From LSCE01 sp050485425 (GTDB taxonomy: Bacteria; Pseudomonadota; Gammaproteobacteria; Nitrococcales; Aquisalimonadaceae), in NCBI GenBank assembly GCA_050485425.1, contig JBJHBJ010000003.1:1-64000 (forward strand): DNA of 64,000 nt, in the 5' to 3' direction. Under the pieces are notes generated by a model that saw nothing but the letters and a program-made list of their open reading frames with translations, was not told where the DNA came from and did no database searches. The position numbers and the translations under genes were made by a program. Shown here in pieces: positions 36,421-44,501 of this stretch. The first letter of the stretch is position 1. Each line of letters begins with the position of its first letter.

Positions 36421-36909
36421 GTGAGTGAACAGGAGCGACTGCTGACGGCGACCGCCGCCGACGCTGCGGAACTGGTCGCGCGGCTGCTGGAAAGCGCCCG
36501 GCGCACGGTAGACATCCTGTCTCCGCAGCTGGATCCGGCCGTCTACGATCAGCAGCCGTGTCTCGATGCGTTGCGGGCACTGATCGTGGCTGCCGGAAAA
36601 CACGCCCGGGTCAGGGTACTGGTGGCCGACGTCGACGCCCTGGTCGCCCGTGGCCACCGAATGATTGAACTCAGCCGCAGACTGAGCACTTTCATGACGA
36701 TACGGCGTCTGGCTGAAGAGGACAGCACGGAGCCCGACGGCTTCATCACCGTGGATGGCAGCAGTTTCCTGCACTGGCAGGCCGGTGCAGGCTACCAGGG
36801 TCAGGGTCGCCGTGACGACCGCGGCCGGTGCCGTCGCCTGGACCGGCTGTTCCAGGAACGCTGGGACCGCTCACGGCCCCACCCCGCACTGCGCCAGCTT
36901 CACATCTGA
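36421..36909 (+). CDS. Uncharacterised protein, phospholipase-D-like fold without catalytic motif (DUF7931-like)
   Basis: About 162 residues. The pattern RTVDILSPQLDPAVYD, then VRVLVADVDALVARGHRMIELSRRL, resembles one half of a phospholipase-D-like fold, but no HxKxxxxD motif is present. Such proteins are known next to or fused with GNAT domains; function unknown. GTG 36421 is preferred because GGGAGG lies six bases before it; GTG 36364 and ATG 36373 are also in frame. Confidence 0.65.
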   Translation: MSEQERLLTATAADAAELVARLLESARRTVDILSPQLDPAVYDQQPCLDALRALIVAAGKHARVRVLVADVDALVARGHRMIELSRRLSTFMTIRRLAEEDSTEPDGFITVDGSSFLHWQAGAGYQGQGRRDDRGRCRRLDRLFQERWDRSRPHPALRQLHI

Positions 36910-36921
36910 GGGGACACGATC

Positions 36922-37710
36922 ATGGATAAGCTGATCCGCCGTATCCGTCCTGTACTCGCGACGCTGCTGGTTCTGTTCCTGGCCCAGCCGGTGGCAGCCG
37001 ACACCCTGGATGTGGTGGAAGTCCGCAACCGGCCGGCGGCCGAACTGGTCGACACTCTGCGCGGTTCTGCCCGCGGCGATGTCAGCATCGTGGCGAACGG
37101 CCAGCAACTCATCCTGCGCGGCCCCGCCGACGAAGTGGAGCGCCTGGCGGACCTGGTCGCGCGCCTGGATACCCCGGTGGAGCAGTTGCGTATCACGGTG
37201 CGTACGGAACGCGGCGGGCAGACCGTCCAGCGCGGCGCCGAACTTCCCGGAAGCAGCGGTGCGCGCGGCGACGTGCGCATCTACAGCAGCCGCCGGGCCG
37301 ACGAGCGGGATTCCGTGCAGCAACTCATGGTCCGCAGCGGCCAGCCCGCCCACATCTCGATCGGACAGCAGGTTCCCCGGAGCGATGAAATACTCATTCT
37401 GGGCGCCGACGGCGTGGCTTATGCCCGCCGCACGCGGCTGCAGGACATCGACCGGGGGTTCTACGCGCTGCCGCGCGTGCAGGGCGAAAACGTCACCGTC
37501 GAGTTGGCCACCCACAGGGAGCATCTCCGCTCCGACGGCAGCGTTGACCGTGCCGAACTGGTCACTGAGGTCACCGGAGCCATCGGCGAATGGATACTGG
37601 TCGGCCGGACCGCTGGCGCCGATGACCGCTCCGAGCACAGCACACGCTACACGACCCGCCGTCGCGGGAACGAGGACATGGCCTGGTGGATGAGGATCGA
37701 GCGCCGCTGA
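36922..37710 (+). CDS. Exported protein with a secretin N-type domain
   Basis: 262 residues with a signal peptide (1-26). Residues 28-95 (VVEVRNRPAAELVDTL to ERLADLVARLDTPVEQL) match the small N1/STN-like fold found in secretins and pilus proteins. There is no secretin pore domain, so it is a stand-alone periplasmic protein, not a secretin. It starts 12 bases after the PLD-like gene. Function unknown. Confidence 0.72.
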   Translation: MDKLIRRIRPVLATLLVLFLAQPVAADTLDVVEVRNRPAAELVDTLRGSARGDVSIVANGQQLILRGPADEVERLADLVARLDTPVEQLRITVRTERGGQTVQRGAELPGSSGARGDVRIYSSRRADERDSVQQLMVRSGQPAHISIGQQVPRSDEILILGADGVAYARRTRLQDIDRGFYALPRVQGENVTVELATHREHLRSDGSVDRAELVTEVTGAIGEWILVGRTAGADDRSEHSTRYTTRRRGNEDMAWWMRIERR

Positions 37711-37723
37711 AGCGAGGAAACGC

Positions 37724-38317
37724 TCAGTCCGCCCACAGATCCTGCAGCCGCTCCCGATTCAGCATCAACCATTGCATGGCGATGATGGGCATGGCGCTAT
37801 TGAGTATGCCGGAACGCAGCATTTCCACGGCCTCGTCGAAGGGCACCACGTGGACGCGGATATCCTCTCCCTCGGCATCGACGCCGTGAATACCGCCCAG
37901 ACCCTCCACGCTGGCACGGGCGCAGAACAGGCTGACGCGCTCCGACGCGCCCCCGGGACTGACCAGGAAATCGCAGATGTGCTCCATTTCCTGCAACTGG
38001 GCACCGGCTTCTTCCTGCGCCTCCTTGTGGGCAATCGCCTCCGCCGTGCTTCCCTCTTCCAGCATGCCGGCGACGATCTCGAACAGCCAGGCGCCGGATG
38101 GATGCTCCAGCGCGCCGACCCGGAATTGTTCCACCAGAACCACAGCATCGCGCTCGGCATCGTAGAGCAACACGCCGACGGAATGCCCCCGGTCGAACAG
38201 TTCGCGGGTAAGCACCTCGCTCATGCCGCCGGCAAACAGGGCGTGCCGCACGCGGTATCGATGCACCTTGAAGAATCCGTCGTGCACGGTTTCCTTTTCG
38301 AGTATGTCTACCTGCAT
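37724..38317 (-). CDS. nudF: ADP-ribose pyrophosphatase, Nudix family
   Basis: 197 residues. The Nudix box is GMLEEGSTAEAIAHKEAQEEAGA; the usual Arg before Glu is Lys, but the metal-binding EE-G part is intact. Flanking elements VVLVEQFRVGALEHPSGAWLFEIVAG and the SPGGASERVSLF segment are typical of NudF. It hydrolyses ADP-ribose to AMP and ribose phosphate. ATG 38317 has AAAGGGGACCGCC before it. It converges on the secretin-N gene. Confidence 0.88.
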   Translation of the reverse strand: MQVDILEKETVHDGFFKVHRYRVRHALFAGGMSEVLTRELFDRGHSVGVLLYDAERDAVVLVEQFRVGALEHPSGAWLFEIVAGMLEEGSTAEAIAHKEAQEEAGAQLQEMEHICDFLVSPGGASERVSLFCARASVEGLGGIHGVDAEGEDIRVHVVPFDEAVEMLRSGILNSAMPIIAMQWLMLNRERLQDLWAD

Positions 38318-38336
38318 GGCGGTCCCCTTTCCGTTT

Positions 38337-38370
38337 AGGAAGCGCTGATCAGTTCTCACTGACCCGCGAC
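38337..38370 (+). repeat. Dispersed short repeat, copy E
   Basis: Plus-strand copy AGGAAGCGCTGATCAGTTCT in the 58-base gap between rlmD and nudF. Confidence 0.5.
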
Positions 38371-38375
38371 TGGTT

Positions 38376-39698
38376 TCAGTTCCGCTCGAACAGCGCGATG
38401 CTCTCCACATGCGCGGTATGCGGAAACATGTCCATCACCCCGGCGCTGAGCAGGCGATAGCCGTAGCGATGCACCAGCTCGCCGGCATCCCGAGACAGTG
38501 TCGACGGATTGCAGGATATATACAGCAGCCTGCGCGCTCCGAAGCCCGCCACCCTGGGCAATACCTCCAGCGCGCCGGACCGGGGCGGATCCAGCAGAAT
38601 CTTGTCGAACCTGGCCTGTGCCCACGGCAGATGATCCACGGGCTCGGCCAGGTTGGCGACATGAAACTCGGCATTACCGAGCCCGTTGCGGGCAGCGTTC
38701 TCCCGCGCCCGCTCGACCAGGCCGGCCTCGCCTTCCACACCGACCACCGTCCCGACGCGCCGGGCCAGCGGCAGCGTGAAATTGCCCAGCCCGCAGAACA
38801 GATCCAGCACCCGGTCGCCGGGCTGTGGGTCCAGCAGGCCCAGCGCCCGGTCGACCATCGCAAGATTGAGTTCCGCGTTGACCTGGGTGAAATCGGTAGG
38901 CCGGAACGCCAGTGTCTCGCCACCGACGCTGTAGTGCAGGCCCTGCGTGCCCTCGGAGACCGGCGTGACCGTCTGCTCGTTGCCGGGTTGCTGGTAGATC
39001 ATGAAATCGTGCTGATCGCCGAACGCCCGCAACCGCTCCAGATCCGCCTCGGTAAACGCCTCCAGGTTGCGGAAAACCAGGGCCACACCATTGTCGCCGA
39101 CGGCGACTTCGATCTGCGGCACCCGATCCGGCCTGCTCAGGCCGCCGATCAGCGCGGACAGCGCCAGCAGACGACCGCCAACCCGGGGGTCCAGCACGTC
39201 GCAACTGTCCATCTCCGCCACGTAGGGGCTGTGCTTTTCCCGGAACCCCACCAGCACACGCCCCTTCGCCGGCACGTGCTTGACCGCCAGCCTTGCCTTG
39301 CGCCGATAGCCCCAGGCACCCGCCTGCAGCGGTGGAAGCACGGTTTCTGGCTGAACACGGCCGACGTGGGCAAGCAACTCCAGTAGCACATCCTGCTTGA
39401 AAGTGATCTGCCGCCCGGCGCTCATGTGTTGCAGGCTGCAGCCGCCGCAGACGCCGAAATGCGGGCATCGAGGCTCGACGCGTTGCTCCGAGGCGGCTTC
39501 CACCTCCAGCACCTTCGCTTCGTCGTAACGCCGGTGGCGGCGGGTGTACCGGCAGAGTACCTGCTCGCCCGGCAGGGCGCCGTGTACGAACAGGGTCTTG
39601 CCCTCGATCTGGGCGATACCGCGGCCTTCGTGACTCAGGCCGGTGATTTCCACACGCACAGGTTCGCGGGGGATCCTGGGCTGTCGTCGGCGCCCCAT
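38376..39698 (-). CDS. rlmD: 23S rRNA (uracil(1939)-C5)-methyltransferase RlmD
   Basis: 440 residues. N-terminal TRAM domain (VRVEITGLSHEGRGIAQIEGK), an iron-sulfur cluster site CPHFGVCGGC, and a SAM methyltransferase domain with LDLFCGLGNFTLPLA and the catalytic Cys in LLYISCNPSTLSRD. It methylates U1939 of 23S rRNA. ATG 39698 starts two bases after the upstream exonuclease gene. Confidence 0.93.
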   Translation of the reverse strand: MGRRRQPRIPREPVRVEITGLSHEGRGIAQIEGKTLFVHGALPGEQVLCRYTRRHRRYDEAKVLEVEAASEQRVEPRCPHFGVCGGCSLQHMSAGRQITFKQDVLLELLAHVGRVQPETVLPPLQAGAWGYRRKARLAVKHVPAKGRVLVGFREKHSPYVAEMDSCDVLDPRVGGRLLALSALIGGLSRPDRVPQIEVAVGDNGVALVFRNLEAFTEADLERLRAFGDQHDFMIYQQPGNEQTVTPVSEGTQGLHYSVGGETLAFRPTDFTQVNAELNLAMVDRALGLLDPQPGDRVLDLFCGLGNFTLPLARRVGTVVGVEGEAGLVERARENAARNGLGNAEFHVANLAEPVDHLPWAQARFDKILLDPPRSGALEVLPRVAGFGARRLLYISCNPSTLSRDAGELVHRYGYRLLSAGVMDMFPHTAHVESIALFERN

Positions 39699-39700
39699 GC

Positions 39701-40519
39701 TCAAGACTCCTGATCGGGTTCGCCGGCAGCCAGCTCCAGGCGGCTGGCTGGCCAGGCATCCAGAAACTGCCTGAAATGTGCACGGCCATCCTCGGCCAGG
39801 GTTTCCCTGACCAATGCGCATTCGCTCGCGTATTCCTCACCGGTGAGATGGCCGCGCAGCAACTGGAACCGCAGGAAGACCAGATACGTGTTCAGCACGT
39901 CGGTTTCGCAGTAGTCACGGACCTGATCGAACCCGCCCTGGCGAATGGTCTCCCACACCTTCCCGCCGCTCATCCCCATCTTGCCCGGAAAGCCGCAAAG
40001 TGCCGCGATCTCGTCCAGCGGCGCATTGGCGCGGGCCTGGTAGCCGGCCAGCACGTCCATGAGATCGGTATGACGGTCATGAAAACGATTCAGATAGTTG
40101 TTCCAGCGGAAACTCTGCTCGGTGGCGCCGGTTTCCCAGTATCTGGGGGCGGGGACCCCGTGCAGCATCGCCCGGTAGTGGATGACGGGCAGGTCGAAAC
40201 CACTACCGTTCCAGGACACCAGCGTGGGTGTGAACCGCTCGATGCCCTCGAAGAACCGGCGCAGGATGTCCGCCTCGTCATCACCACCGTCACCGAGCGA
40301 CCAGACCTTGAAACGGTCACCGGAACGCATCGCGATGGAGATGACCGCGATACGGTGCAGATGCAGGCGCAGGAAGTCAGAGCCTCCGGTTTCGCCGCGG
40401 CGGCTGGCGAACATGGCCTCGGCCACGTCATCATCCCCGATCGTGTCGGACAGGTCCAGCAAGCGCCGGCCGCCCGAGACATCCGGCACGGTCTCGATAT
40501 CGAATACGAATACGTTCAT
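39701..40519 (-). CDS. DEDD-type 3'-5' exonuclease (DNA polymerase B-like exonuclease fold)
   Basis: 272 residues. ExoI FDIETVPD, ExoII SWNGSGFDLPVI and ExoIII YCETDVLNTY carry the four acidic residues of the DEDDy class. The protein matches the predicted PolB-like exonuclease family (PF10108), with no polymerase domain. Role unknown, perhaps RNA or DNA end trimming. It lies six bases after cysM and two before rlmD, so cysM, this gene and rlmD form an operon. Confidence 0.85.
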   Translation of the reverse strand: MNVFVFDIETVPDVSGGRRLLDLSDTIGDDDVAEAMFASRRGETGGSDFLRLHLHRIAVISIAMRSGDRFKVWSLGDGGDDEADILRRFFEGIERFTPTLVSWNGSGFDLPVIHYRAMLHGVPAPRYWETGATEQSFRWNNYLNRFHDRHTDLMDVLAGYQARANAPLDEIAALCGFPGKMGMSGGKVWETIRQGGFDQVRDYCETDVLNTYLVFLRFQLLRGHLTGEEYASECALVRETLAEDGRAHFRQFLDAWPASRLELAAGEPDQES

Positions 40520-40525
40520 GCGGAA

Positions 40526-41416
40526 TCAGTCCGGGAACACGCCGCTGGAGAGATAGCGGTCCCCGCGGTCGCAGACAATGGTAACAATGGTGGCGTTTTC
40601 CAGCTCTCCGGAAAGACGCAGCGCCGCGGCCAGTGTGCCACCGGAAGAGACACCGGCCATGATACCTTCCCGCGCTGCCAGACGCCGCGTCATTTCCTCG
40701 GCCTCCTCCTGGGTGACGTCGATGATGCGGTCCACGCGCCGGGGTTCATAGATCTTCGGCAGATAGGCTTCCGGCCAGCGACGGATGCCGGGTATCTGGG
40801 AGCCTTCCTGGGGCTGGACGCCGATGATCTGGATATCCGGGCTCTGCTCCTTGAGAAAACGTGAGGTGCCCATAATGGTACCGGTGGTTCCCATGGAGGA
40901 CACGAAATGCGTGATGGCCCCCCCGGTATCCCGCCATATCTCGGGGCCGGTGCCCTCGTAGTGCGAGCGCCAGTTGTCCGGGTTGGCAAACTGGTCCAGT
41001 ACCCTGCCCTTGCCTTCGGCCTGCATCTGCAGCGCCAGGTCGCGGGCTTCTTCCATGCCCCCGGACTGCGGGACCAGAATCAGTTCGGCACCGTATGCGC
41101 GCATCGAGGCACGCCGCTCGGCCGTCATGTTCTCCGGCATGATCAGCACCATGCGGTAGCCACGGATAGCCGCGGCCATGGCCAGGGCGATACCGGTGTT
41201 GCCGCTGGTGGCTTCGATCAGGGTATCTCCGGGCCGGATCTCGCCGCGTTCCTCGGCCCGCCGTATCATGCTCATGGCGGGCCGGTCCTTGACCGAGCCC
41301 GCCGGGTTGTTGCCCTCGAGCTTGAGCAGGATGGCATTGCTGGTGTCTCCGGCAAGCCTTTGCAGCCGTACCAGCGGTGTGTTGCCGACAAAATCCTCGA
41401 CGGTGGGGTAGCTCAT
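40526..41416 (-). CDS. cysM: Cysteine synthase B
   Basis: 296 residues. MSYPTVEDFVGNTPLVRLQ start, PLP-lysine in NPAGSVKDRPA, EATSGNTGIALAMAAAIRGY substrate loop, and GTTGTIMGTSRFLKE phosphate-binding loop. It joins O-acetylserine with sulfide or thiosulfate. The start is ATG 41416; an in-frame stretch upstream lies in the palindromic element. Confidence 0.95.
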   Translation of the reverse strand: MSYPTVEDFVGNTPLVRLQRLAGDTSNAILLKLEGNNPAGSVKDRPAMSMIRRAEERGEIRPGDTLIEATSGNTGIALAMAAAIRGYRMVLIMPENMTAERRASMRAYGAELILVPQSGGMEEARDLALQMQAEGKGRVLDQFANPDNWRSHYEGTGPEIWRDTGGAITHFVSSMGTTGTIMGTSRFLKEQSPDIQIIGVQPQEGSQIPGIRRWPEAYLPKIYEPRRVDRIIDVTQEEAEEMTRRLAAREGIMAGVSSGGTLAAALRLSGELENATIVTIVCDRGDRYLSSGVFPD

Positions 41417-41441
41417 GCGATGTGTTTGCCTTGATACTGAC

Positions 41442-41580
41442 CTTTCCGAAAGTGTTGCCATGTCTCAATGGCAGCGTGCGCCACTGTGGCAAGGCGCGAG
41501 GAAGGAAGTGTAGCGGGCTACATCACTGACGGGCAACGCCGTCCTTAGCGGCGCTGGCACATGGCAACACTTTCGGGAAG
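41442..41580. mobile_element. MITE-like palindromic element between cysM and barA
   Basis: About 139 bases with perfect 18-base terminal inverted repeats, CCGAAAGTGTTGCCATGT (41446-41463) and ACATGGCAACACTTTCGG (41559-41576), extendable outward with one mismatch. A second palindrome, TGTAGCGGGCTACA (41509-41522), lies close to the centre. It has no coding sequence. It fills most of the 314-base cysM-barA gap. The rest (41581-41730) shows no further clear signal. I did not see a target-site duplication. Confidence 0.6.
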
Positions 41581-41730
41581 ATTGGTACGTCCCGGGTTGG
41601 GGCATTGTCCCAGGAAAGCTGGTACCGTTGAAGCTTGCGCCGGGGCGTGCTGGCGGTGTTCGCGCACGCTGCCGCGCTCCCGGGAAGACGTTGATCGATT
41701 CGGAAGGTCTGTAAAGGGAAGGCTCGCTCC

Positions 41731-44478
41731 ATGGGTTGGGGCTTTGGTACGCGTATCGTTCTTCTGGCCGTGCTCGCCCCCATGCTGACAAGCCTGGTGC
41801 TGGCGGGTTATCTGGCATCGCAGCGCCTGGGCGCCATCGGCGACGAGTTGCAGACCCGCGGGGAGGCGCTTACACGTCAGATCGCCCCGGCCAGCCGCGA
41901 TGCCATCCAGGCACGCAACCATGAGTTTCTGAAGCAGCTCGCCGTCGCTGGCCTTGCCGATTCCTCGGTGCATCGCATCACCATTCAGACCGGCGACGGC
42001 CGGGTCCTGGTGCGCGAACAGCGCAGCCCGGACAGCAACGGCAATGAGCCGTCGCTGCTGGTCCAGCTCTATCAGCGCCTGACCGGGAGGGAGGCTTACC
42101 CGGGCCACCGCATCGCCGTGATTCCGCAGCAACGGCTGGGGCAGCTCGGCTTCCCCATTGACGCCGGCATTCGCCCGCTGGGCTGGATCCAGGTGGAGAT
42201 GACCGCCCTCCCCCGCCTCCGTCAGGAACTGGTGATCCAGTCGCGGGTTCTGGCCGCAATCGCTGCTGCAACCCTCGTTGCCCTGCTGCTGGGCCTGTGG
42301 GCGCGGCAGTTGACCACGGGGCCGCTGCGGCAGCTGACCCGGGTCGTCCGCAGGCTGGGCCAGGGAGATCTGCGGGCCCGGGTGCATATTCTGGCCGGCG
42401 GCGAGGTCGGCGACCTGAGCCGGGCCGTGAACCGGATGGCCATCTCGCTGGAACGCTCGCAACAGGCGCTGAACGAACAGATCGAGCAGGCGACCAGCGA
42501 ACTGCGCGAGACGCTGGAGGCGGTGGAGATCCAGAACGTGGAACTGGATATCGCGCGCAAGCGGGCGTTGGTCGGCAGCAAGGTCAAATCCGAGTTCCTG
42601 GCCAACATGAGTCACGAGATTCGCACGCCGATCAACGGCATACTCGGGTTCTCCGATCTGCTGGCGCATTCGCAACTGGATGAGGAACAGGTCGACTACG
42701 TCAACACCATCAAGGAATCCTGTGCCAACCTGCTGACGCTGGTCAACGACATCCTGGATTTCTCCAAGATGGAGGCCGGTAAACTGGTCATCGACAACGT
42801 CGCCTTCGACCTCCGCGACTGTGTCGAGGAAGTGATGTCCCTGATGGCGCCGGCGGCTTACGGCAAGAGCCTGGAACTTATCCACCTGGTGTACAGCGAT
42901 GTGCCGCTGAAACTCTATGGCGACCCAATCCGCATTCGCCAGGTGCTCACCAATCTGCTGCATAACGCCATCAAGTTCACACCGCGCGGCCGGGTGATCG
43001 TGCGGCTGATGCTGGACGAGGAAACCGACCAGGATGCCATACTGCGCGTCACCGTCACCGATACCGGCATCGGCATGTCGCAGAATGAACAGGAAAAGCT
43101 GTTCAAGGCCTTCAGTCAGGCGGACACATCCATCACGCGGCGGTTCGGCGGTGCCGGGCTGGGGCTGATCATCTGCAAGAAGCTGCTCGAACAGATGGGC
43201 GGCGAAATCGGCCTCGAGAGCGCTCCGGAGCAGGGCTCCACGTTCTGGTTCAGCCTGCGCTGCACCAAGCAGCCGGGGATGGACGCCAGCGAAAAGCGCA
43301 TGCGCAGCAAGGATAACCCGCTGCTGGGCAACCAGGTGCTGGTCTACGACGAATCGGTGCTGTCCCGCCTGGCGGTCAAGCACATGCTGGAATCCTGGGG
43401 TATGCGCGTCACCGAAGTGGAGGACCGCAGCAGTTTCCTGACCCAACTGCAACTCGACGCTGAATGGAAGGCCGCGATCATCGGCCTGAGCCGCAGTGAG
43501 CTCAACTCCCGGCTGTTCAGCAGCCTGGCCGGGAAGATCACGCACAAGGGGCTGCCACTGATCGCCCTGGCCAGTACGGTTGACCGCAACGAGCTCCGCA
43601 GCCTGTTCCAGCAGGGCGCCCGGGTCGCACTGCCGAAAGCGTCCCGGCGCCAGACCCTGTATCGGGAGCTGTGCCGGGTGCTCGCTCCCGATGCCGTGGC
43701 TGCCTACCGCAGCCGGCGTACCGAGGTCGGCCATCAGCAGGATGAAACCGCGAGACTGCCAGCCGACAGTTCCGTCAGCGCGCTGGTCGTCGACGACAAC
43801 GAAATCAACCGCAAGCTGGTGTGCACCATCCTCCGCAAGCACGGCGCGCAGGTCCACGAGGCGGACGACGGTCTGCAGGCGGTCACGCTGTGCAAAGGCC
43901 AGGTCTATCACCTGATCTTCATGGACATCCACATGCCCACCATGAGCGGCGAAACCGCCACCGCGCGCATTCGCAGGCAACAGGCGGGCCTGGAACAGCC
44001 GAGTCGAATTGTTGCGCTGACCGCCAACGCCATGAGCGGTGAACGGGAACGCCTGCTGGCCCTCGGCATGGACGACTGCCTGATCAAGCCGGTGGATGAA
44101 CGGCAGATCCTGAAACAGGTACGACTGGCCTGCCCTGCCCGGGACGAGACGGCAGTCGCAGACGGCGAGGAAGTGCGGGAGGACCAGGCGGCGGACAGCC
44201 CCGGCCAGAAGCTGGCCGAGGAGCTGCATCAGATGCTTCTGGCCGAACTCCCCGCACACAAGCAGGCAATCCAGCACCATTACCGACACGGCAATCTCGA
44301 TCACCTGAAGGAGCAGGTCCACAAGCTCCACGGAGCGGCCAGCGTGTGCCAGGTTCCCGGCCTGAAGGAGGCCTGCTTCAACCTCGAGAGCGCGCTGGTC
44401 AGTGGCGAGCGGGTTCAGGTGCCCGCGGGGGTTGGGAACGTGATGGATGCCATCAACAACCTCCTGCAGGAGAGCTGA
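41731..44478 (+). CDS. barA: Hybrid sensor histidine kinase BarA/GacS
   Basis: 915 residues. Two membrane helices (about 10-29 and 171-191) flank a periplasmic domain; a HAMP linker, coiled coil and HisKA domain follow with phospho-His295 in NMSHEIRTPINGILG. The ATPase has LLHNAIKFT, DTGIGM and FGGAGLGL. A degenerate receiver (about 530-650) lacks the acceptor Asp. A true receiver has DDNEINRKL and Asp732 (FMDIHMPTMSG), and an Hpt domain has His867 (VHKLHGAASV). This is the BarA phosphorelay order. Its expected target, UvrY, is encoded at 28699. Confidence 0.93.
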   Translation: MGWGFGTRIVLLAVLAPMLTSLVLAGYLASQRLGAIGDELQTRGEALTRQIAPASRDAIQARNHEFLKQLAVAGLADSSVHRITIQTGDGRVLVREQRSPDSNGNEPSLLVQLYQRLTGREAYPGHRIAVIPQQRLGQLGFPIDAGIRPLGWIQVEMTALPRLRQELVIQSRVLAAIAAATLVALLLGLWARQLTTGPLRQLTRVVRRLGQGDLRARVHILAGGEVGDLSRAVNRMAISLERSQQALNEQIEQATSELRETLEAVEIQNVELDIARKRALVGSKVKSEFLANMSHEIRTPINGILGFSDLLAHSQLDEEQVDYVNTIKESCANLLTLVNDILDFSKMEAGKLVIDNVAFDLRDCVEEVMSLMAPAAYGKSLELIHLVYSDVPLKLYGDPIRIRQVLTNLLHNAIKFTPRGRVIVRLMLDEETDQDAILRVTVTDTGIGMSQNEQEKLFKAFSQADTSITRRFGGAGLGLIICKKLLEQMGGEIGLESAPEQGSTFWFSLRCTKQPGMDASEKRMRSKDNPLLGNQVLVYDESVLSRLAVKHMLESWGMRVTEVEDRSSFLTQLQLDAEWKAAIIGLSRSELNSRLFSSLAGKITHKGLPLIALASTVDRNELRSLFQQGARVALPKASRRQTLYRELCRVLAPDAVAAYRSRRTEVGHQQDETARLPADSSVSALVVDDNEINRKLVCTILRKHGAQVHEADDGLQAVTLCKGQVYHLIFMDIHMPTMSGETATARIRRQQAGLEQPSRIVALTANAMSGERERLLALGMDDCLIKPVDERQILKQVRLACPARDETAVADGEEVREDQAADSPGQKLAEELHQMLLAELPAHKQAIQHHYRHGNLDHLKEQVHKLHGAASVCQVPGLKEACFNLESALVSGERVQVPAGVGNVMDAINNLLQES

Positions 44479-44501
44479 CAGCGTCCTTGTCTGCCTGAGG
44501 C

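Noticed and set aside
41545..44331. 928-codon open frame on the minus strand opposite barA
   Set aside because: It mirrors a clear BarA protein and has low-complexity, motif-free sequence. Long antisense frames are common in high-GC DNA.
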